A stretch of DNA of 6,626 nucleotides from Coriobacteriales bacterium (GTDB taxonomy: Bacteria > Actinomycetota > Coriobacteriia > Coriobacteriales > UBA8131): positions 1 to 6,626 of the forward strand of contig JAISPK010000141.1 in NCBI GenBank assembly GCA_031274985.1. Reading direction: 5' to 3'. A program made the translations under genes and the position numbers. The notes under the pieces were generated by a model, which was given only the letters and a program-made list of their open reading frames with translations, was not told the DNA's origin and made no database searches. This document shows, piece after piece, positions 1 through 3,686 of the stretch (its first letter is position 1; the number at the start of each line of letters is the position of its first letter).

Positions 1-2859
1 GTGACCAGTGGCCCGGCTGCAAAGACCCTGAACTACTACTCACTTACCTTCAGTGTCACCGATGCCGGAACGGCCGCAGGCTCTGGGGTGTCTGCCTCTA
101 ACGCGATGGCCTCCGGGGAGTTCGTACTTGCCGGCACAAGCCTCACACTCAGTGCAAGTGGAGCGGGCGCTACCGGTGGCTATAGCTATCTTTGGAGCGA
201 CAGTGCCTCTACGGCTACCGCCACCCTTGCCATAGCAGACATCCAAGAGCAGATGACCGTAAGTTGTACGGTACGCGGCTGGGATCTCAAATACAGTGCT
301 ACCGTGAACATAACCAAAGACACCCTTCCGGGCATTGGCGAGACCGTCGACCTGTATCAGAGCGGAGCGCTCATTGCCACCATGCTCGACACAGGAGGCG
401 GCACCTATAGCGCCGCTGTTTTCCCCGGCACCTATAACATCTCTGTGGGAGGAGCCGTCACCGGGCTGAGCGTTACCGTCACGTCCACCGGTGCAAACGA
501 GGCTTTCCTTGATTACTTCACCTTAACGCTTATCCCCGACACCGGCATCACCTCTATAGTCGGTGAAGGGGAGTACCTGGTGGGTGCGGCAGTAAGTATC
601 AGTGCCACACTCAATCCCATCTTTGCGTGGGCTCAGTGGATTGCCGACCCCACAACATTCGGCGACATAGCAGCCCAAAGCGCCACTATCACCATGCCCA
701 ACTATCCCCTCAAGCTCACCGCAACAGCAACGCAGGTGGCATTCCCTGCAATCGTAACACTACGACTCAATGATGCCGTCCCCTTTACCGGCCATACGGT
801 CATGCTCGACTCCACCCCGCTTGCCGACAACAGCGACGGCACCTACTCGGCCTATGTAGAGCAAGGCACCTGCACCATCTTTGTTGACGGAGCAGACACA
901 GGTTGCCATCTCACTGTTTCCGAAGCAGGTGGCATGGCAACCCTTGATTACTACACGGTGACCTTTAGCGCCACTCCCATCGGCACGGCAACCAGCGCAG
1001 GCATTACCGCCAACAACGGTATGCTCTCGGGGGGAGCGGTGCTCAAGGGCTCAGATGTTGCGCTTACCGTCTCTCCAACCGGCGCCTTGCGCTACTACTA
1101 TCTGTGGAGCAACTACGCCACAACAAAGGCAATGCAACTGAGCAACATTACAAGCCCGCAAAACGTCACCTGTACGGTCAAGGGAGTTGAGGTATTAAAG
1201 CCCACATTGGTTAGCATCTTCCTCAATGCCGTCGCGTGGCCAGGCAAAAACGTCCAGCTGTATCGCGCTGATGGTTTTAACGCCCGCCTCGCAGACAACG
1301 GTGACGGCACCTATTTTGCAGCTCTGCCGAGTGGCGCCTACGAAATCTATGTGAACGGCGAAGCAACCGGCCAGAGCATACAAGCAGGCGACCCTGCAGA
1401 AATCATTAACTTCTACACCGTCACCTTTGACGCCGTCGCTGAGGCTGATGCCGCTTTTGCCGCAGTCTCTGCCTCTAACGGCATGGCAAGTGGCGAGGCG
1501 GTGCTCGCTGGCACCAGCATAACCTTCACAGCAACCGGCACCGGCGCCGCCGACTACACCTATGCGTGGATGCCGGGTGGCACAACCGGCCAGACTTTTG
1601 CATCAGGCTCAGTAACTGGCCCGCTGACGGTCTCCTGTACTGTGTCCGGCAACACCGCAGGCGATGATACCTATCCCGCAGCTGTAAACGTGTTCCTCGA
1701 CGGGGTCGGCTTTTCTGTAAAGGGAATCGATCTGGCATCCCAGACTTCCGGCGACCTTATCGCTACTTGTGTGGCTTCTGGCGGGGTCTATACGGCAGAA
1801 GTTCCTGCAGGCATCTACGAGATCTATGCCGGCAACCAGTTTGCCGGCACGATACAAGTTGAGGATGGCGGCCCGAATGTCGCAAGCGTCAACTATTACA
1901 CGGTAAACTACAGTGCAACACCTGGTGGCACAGCAGACCTGGCCTTTGCCGTGTCCTCCAGCGGCATCATCAGCGGCGGAGTAGTGCTCGAAGGCACAAT
2001 TCTGGGGCAACTGACTGCCTTTGGGGTAGGCAACTCAGGCAGCTTCGTTTATGAATGGTTCTCAACAGGCTCACATGATCAAGCATTGTTCATCGGCTCT
2101 GTTGTGAGGCCGATACTCGACCTCTGCGTTGTGTCCGGCATGGCATCCGTCTTTCCTGCAACGGTCTATATCAACGGAGATTTTGCGCCCTGGACGGGAA
2201 GAGACGTTCATCTGTATAACGGTGGTGTCTATGTCGGACAGTTGCTCTGCGCGAGTGATGGCTCTTACAACAATAGCGTCATAGAAGGCACGCATGACAT
2301 CGTAGTTGACGGAGTTTTAACCGGCAAAACAATCAGCGTCTCCAACCCCGATACTCTAGAAGCATTCTCAAGTGGAGAGGCCAACCAGCCGGTTCAGGCG
2401 TTGATGGGGGCCCTTTCAAACGTAGCATCGCTGGACTACTTTTCCGTGAACTTCTCAGCCACACCTGCCGGTGCAGCTACCGGCGCTTTTGTCACCGCAG
2501 CAGACGGCATCATTTCCGGCAATCGAGTGCTCTCAGGCAGCTCCATTACGCTCACTGCGGCAGGAGCAGGTGCATCCAGCTATACCTTTAAGTGGAGTGA
2601 CGGTTCAACAAGCGAGAGCCTGACGATCAATGACCTGCAGGATATCCAGAACATTTCGGTAGAAGTCACCGGTTATACAAACCACACCCCTGACCCCGAC
2701 CCAACGCCAACTTCAGTGCTAACTCAAACTCCTGAGCCTGATTCCCTGCCCTGCACAGGCGACTGGACCCTCTCTGCGTGGATACTACTCTCGCTACTCG
2801 CGTTGGCAGGAGCAGCCCTACTCCTCGCGCTTTGTATCCGAAAAGCGATTTACAAATAA
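1..2859 (+). CDS. LPXTG-anchored modular surface protein, 5'-truncated
   Basis: This is the C-terminal 952 residues of an exported wall-anchored protein. The GTG at position 1 is probably not the true start: there is no signal peptide, and the reading begins at a module boundary (LNYYSLTF, equivalent to LDYYTVTF later). Module A (about 80 residues; YYTVTFSATP at the start, NGMxSGxxVLAGTS in the middle, YxYxWS, SCTVSG at the end) occurs at about 12-93, 317-395, 471-550, 632-713 and 813-891. Module B (about 70 residues; DGTYSA, GTYxIYVxGxxTG) occurs at about 98-171, 248-316, 399-470, 557-631 and 717-812. It resembles Cna-B/carboxypeptidase-regulatory-like beta sandwiches. Residues 172-245 (GEYLVGAAVSISAT, then TITMPNYPLKLTA) look like a divergent InlB B-repeat. 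A Pro/Thr/Asp linker (896-915) precedes LPCTG, a hydrophobic helix and a basic tail. By analogy it is an adhesin or stalk protein; the ligand is unknown. The stop is TAA at 2857. Confidence 0.93.
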   Translation: MTSGPAAKTLNYYSLTFSVTDAGTAAGSGVSASNAMASGEFVLAGTSLTLSASGAGATGGYSYLWSDSASTATATLAIADIQEQMTVSCTVRGWDLKYSATVNITKDTLPGIGETVDLYQSGALIATMLDTGGGTYSAAVFPGTYNISVGGAVTGLSVTVTSTGANEAFLDYFTLTLIPDTGITSIVGEGEYLVGAAVSISATLNPIFAWAQWIADPTTFGDIAAQSATITMPNYPLKLTATATQVAFPAIVTLRLNDAVPFTGHTVMLDSTPLADNSDGTYSAYVEQGTCTIFVDGADTGCHLTVSEAGGMATLDYYTVTFSATPIGTATSAGITANNGMLSGGAVLKGSDVALTVSPTGALRYYYLWSNYATTKAMQLSNITSPQNVTCTVKGVEVLKPTLVSIFLNAVAWPGKNVQLYRADGFNARLADNGDGTYFAALPSGAYEIYVNGEATGQSIQAGDPAEIINFYTVTFDAVAEADAAFAAVSASNGMASGEAVLAGTSITFTATGTGAADYTYAWMPGGTTGQTFASGSVTGPLTVSCTVSGNTAGDDTYPAAVNVFLDGVGFSVKGIDLASQTSGDLIATCVASGGVYTAEVPAGIYEIYAGNQFAGTIQVEDGGPNVASVNYYTVNYSATPGGTADLAFAVSSSGIISGGVVLEGTILGQLTAFGVGNSGSFVYEWFSTGSHDQALFIGSVVRPILDLCVVSGMASVFPATVYINGDFAPWTGRDVHLYNGGVYVGQLLCASDGSYNNSVIEGTHDIVVDGVLTGKTISVSNPDTLEAFSSGEANQPVQALMGALSNVASLDYFSVNFSATPAGAATGAFVTAADGIISGNRVLSGSSITLTAAGAGASSYTFKWSDGSTSESLTINDLQDIQNISVEVTGYTNHTPDPDPTPTSVLTQTPEPDSLPCTGDWTLSAWILLSLLALAGAALLLALCIRKAIYK
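34..2676 (+). repeat. Alternating A/B protein-module array
   Basis: Within the first gene, two module types alternate in the order A-B-C-B-A-B-A-B-A-B-A, where C is the single divergent InlB-type module. Copies share clear protein motifs but are diverged at the DNA level: the longest identical stretch I noticed is 13 bp (positions 91-103 and 1468-1480, TCTGCCTCTAACG). This suggests old duplications under protein-level selection rather than recent slippage. The last B module (about residues 717-812) carries an extra segment of about 24 residues before the next A module. Module boundaries were set by eye. Confidence 0.8.
2746..2856 (+). other. Sortase cell-wall sorting signal (LPCTG)
   Basis: Residues 916-920 of the first protein read LPCTG. 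They are followed by a hydrophobic stretch of about 24 residues (923-946) and a short basic tail RKAIYK ending at the stop codon. This is the canonical three-part sorting signal: a sortase cleaves between T and G and links the protein to peptidoglycan or to a pilin-like partner. The preceding linker rich in Pro, Thr and Asp fits a wall-spanning segment. Cysteine at the variable position is uncommon. No sortase gene lies in this window. Confidence 0.9.
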
Positions 2860-2865
2860 TTCTCT

Positions 2866-3027
2866 CGTTTCTGGCAAAAAATAGCCAAAATGCGCGGTTT
2901 TTCATCAATTCTCTTGATTGTAAAAAAGCGCACTAGAAGAAACCGCAGGTCACAAAATTGCTATTCTAGAGAGCGATTTAAGGGCTCTGAAAAAACCGCG
3001 CATTTTGACGATTTTTTGCCAGAAACG
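2866..3027. repeat. 162-bp element with 37-bp terminal inverted repeats
   Basis: Arms 2866-2902 and 2991-3027 are reverse complements at 35 of 37 positions. The two mismatches lie at 2883/3010 and 2885/3008. Each arm reads CGTTTCTGGCAAAAAAT, then three variable bases, then CAAAATGCGCGGTTTTT. The 88-bp interior has smaller inverted repeats: CTAGAA 2933-2938 with TTCTAG 2964-2969, and AGAGC 2970-2974 with GCTCT 2984-2988. The left arm can also pair locally (2892-2908 with 2914-2932, imperfectly). There is no reading frame worth calling inside and no obvious target-site duplication. It could be a MITE-like or REP-like mobile repeat, or a large transcription terminator for the upstream gene, whose stop codon ends 6 bases before it. 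These are not exclusive. Confidence 0.8.
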
Positions 3028-3161
3028 GCCCAAGTTTATGTATGAGGGGAGATCTCGCGGCATTTGAGGATATTTGACAGCTCAAGTGAAGAAAGAGAGC
3101 ACTTCCCTTGTTTTAGTACCCTTCGTGTGGCACTTGCTATGCCAAACAGTCTTTAGCGGTT
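3028..3161. other. Intergenic stretch with no recognisable gene
   Basis: No convincing coding sequence was found on either strand. An 8-bp stem with one G-U pair can form between CATTTGAG (3061-3068) and CTCAAGTG (3081-3088). It competes with AAGTG (3084-3088) pairing to CACTT (3100-3104). A perfect -35-like TTGACA lies at 3074-3079, but nothing resembling a -10 box follows at 16-18 bases, so I do not call a promoter. GGCA 3129-3132 and TGCC 3140-3143 form another weak stem. The stretch may be the 5' part of the structured RNA candidate that follows, but nothing proves it. Confidence 0.4.
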
Positions 3162-3279
3162 GGGGAATACCCCCGAAGGGGAGTTTACCCCATGAGCAGG
3201 GGTGAAGCTGGCGCAAGCCGGCGAGGGGGCAGTGCCCCCTTTATCGGCCCTTCCTTTTTTACCCGTGGCTGATTTTTTT
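3162..3279 (+). ncRNA. Candidate structured RNA with multiple hairpins
   Basis: G blocks and C blocks alternate: GGGG 3162-3165, CCCCC 3170-3174, GGGG 3178-3181, CCCC 3188-3191, GGGG 3199-3202, GGGGG 3225-3229, CCCCC 3235-3239. This allows mutually exclusive stems. One is TTTACCCC 3184-3191 pairing with GGGGTGAA 3199-3206. Two strong adjacent hairpins follow: GCTGGC 3207-3212 with GCCGGC 3217-3222 around a GCAA (GNRA-type) tetraloop, and a perfect 7-bp stem 3224-3230 with 3234-3240. A terminator-like stem and U run close the region. It matches no riboswitch or housekeeping RNA that I recognise (not SRP, tmRNA or RNase P by motif). It could be a small RNA, an attenuator, the long 3' end of the upstream transcript, or a GC-rich palindromic repeat. 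Confidence 0.35.
3243..3279 (+). terminator. Possible Rho-independent terminator
   Basis: ATCGGCC (3243-3249) pairs with GGCTGAT (3267-3273), giving 7 bp with one G-U pair. Six T residues follow at 3274-3279. The 17-nt loop is long and itself pyrimidine-rich (a second T run at 3255-3260), so the hairpin is weaker than a textbook terminator. The compact 7-bp hairpin just upstream (3224-3240, loop AGT, then TT) may assist. It would end transcription coming from the first gene or from a small RNA promoter in the gap. Confidence 0.45.
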
Positions 3280-3345
3280 AGGCACAAGTCGCATCATTCG
3301 ACAGTGCATAGCGCGCAGGGCAGGGAGGTGGCCGCCGGCGAAGCT

Positions 3346-3385
3346 CCTCGAGCAGCACCGAACCGCCTCGAGCAGCACCGAAACA
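3346..3385. repeat. Two-copy 20-bp tandem repeat
   Basis: Units at 3346-3365 and 3366-3385 are identical over their first 17 bases (CCTCGAGCAGCACCGAA) and differ at two of the last three. It lies about 65 bp upstream of the proposed promoter of the second gene. It could be a duplicated regulator site or simple slippage; with two copies neither can be told apart. Confidence 0.75.
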
Positions 3386-3451
3386 CCCCCCGCTCCCAAA
3401 ACTCAACAGTAACGAACCGGCAAAATATCATAAGAAACCCAGGGCTGAATA

Positions 3452-3480
3452 TTCCTTTTTGCTTAAGAATGTGCTAACAT
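3452..3480 (+). promoter_or_regulatory. Possible extended -10 promoter for the second gene
   Basis: TAACAT at 3475-3480 is preceded by TGC (3472-3474), fitting an extended -10 element. The hexamer 17 bases upstream, TTCCTT at 3452-3457, is a poor -35, which extended -10 promoters can tolerate. This would give a leader of roughly 95 nt before the start codon at 3582. The surrounding AT-rich stretch (about 3421-3500), within an otherwise GC-rich gap, also fits a promoter. No transcription data support it. Confidence 0.35.
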
Positions 3481-3502
3481 ATGCGCTATATCTGTTTTGC
3501 GA

Positions 3503-3527
3503 GGGGCAGATCGTAGGGTTCTGCCTT
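3503..3527 (+). promoter_or_regulatory. 5' leader hairpin
   Basis: GGCAGA (3505-3510) and TCTGCC (3520-3525) form a perfect 6-bp stem with a 9-nt loop. Two further G-U pairs (3504/3526 and 3503/3527) can extend it. It lies in the presumed leader of the second gene, and no T run follows, so it is not a terminator. It might affect mRNA stability or translation; the role is unknown. Confidence 0.45.
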
Positions 3528-3550
3528 GGAACGACTGTGGAGTGTGGGCA

Positions 3551-3573
3551 TAAAACAGTTTTACGGGTGGGGG
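3551..3573 (+). promoter_or_regulatory. Ribosome-binding site abutted by a small palindrome
   Basis: GGTGGGGG at 3566-3573 is a G-rich Shine-Dalgarno 8 bases before GTG 3582, and it decides that start over GTG 3567 and GTG 3537, which lack one. Immediately upstream is the 13-bp palindrome TAAAAC-A-GTTTTA (3551-3563). It could be an operator half-site pair or a weak hairpin next to the ribosome site, but its short AT-rich stem makes a regulatory role uncertain. Confidence 0.55.
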
Positions 3574-3581
3574 TAATTATC

Positions 3582-3686
3582 GTGATAGTGCTAAAACATG
3601 GAATCGTTGGACGCACGCTAAGCGTTCTATTGGCCGTGTCGTTAGGCCTGTTTCTCTGGCCGAGCTATCCGACAACAGCCAATGCG
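3582..3686 (+). other. Sec signal peptide coding region
   Basis: The first 35 residues have a short basic n-region (K5, H6, R11), a hydrophobic core TLSVLLAVSLGLFLW (12-26), helix-breaking Pro residues at 27 and 30, and a signal peptidase I type site with Ala at -3 and -1 (ANA, 33-35). The mature protein would begin VQLETL. There is no lipobox cysteine, so it is not a lipoprotein. Confidence 0.85.

Noticed and set aside
2866..3027. CRISPR array or integron attC reading of the palindromic element
   Set aside because: There are only two arms in inverted orientation with no spaced direct repeats, and no cas genes or integrase are visible in the window.
3074..3079. A perfect TTGACA -35 box
   Set aside because: No -10-like hexamer lies 16-18 bases downstream, so it is not called as a promoter.
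3036..3152. A short open minus-strand stretch reading LKQGKCSLSSLELSNILK in part
   Set aside because: It is only 39 codons between stops, has no start codon with a ribosome site, and overlaps the intergenic stems; I could not link it to any family.
3202..3477. A 91-codon + strand frame starting GTG 3202
   Set aside because: It begins inside the hairpin cluster, runs through the terminator-like U run and the tandem repeat, has a low-complexity composition (Arg, Ala, Pro, His, Asn) and resembles no protein family I know.
3598..3621. ATG at 3598 as the start of the second gene
   Set aside because: It is in another frame and meets TAA after seven codons; the real frame is the one read from GTG 3582.
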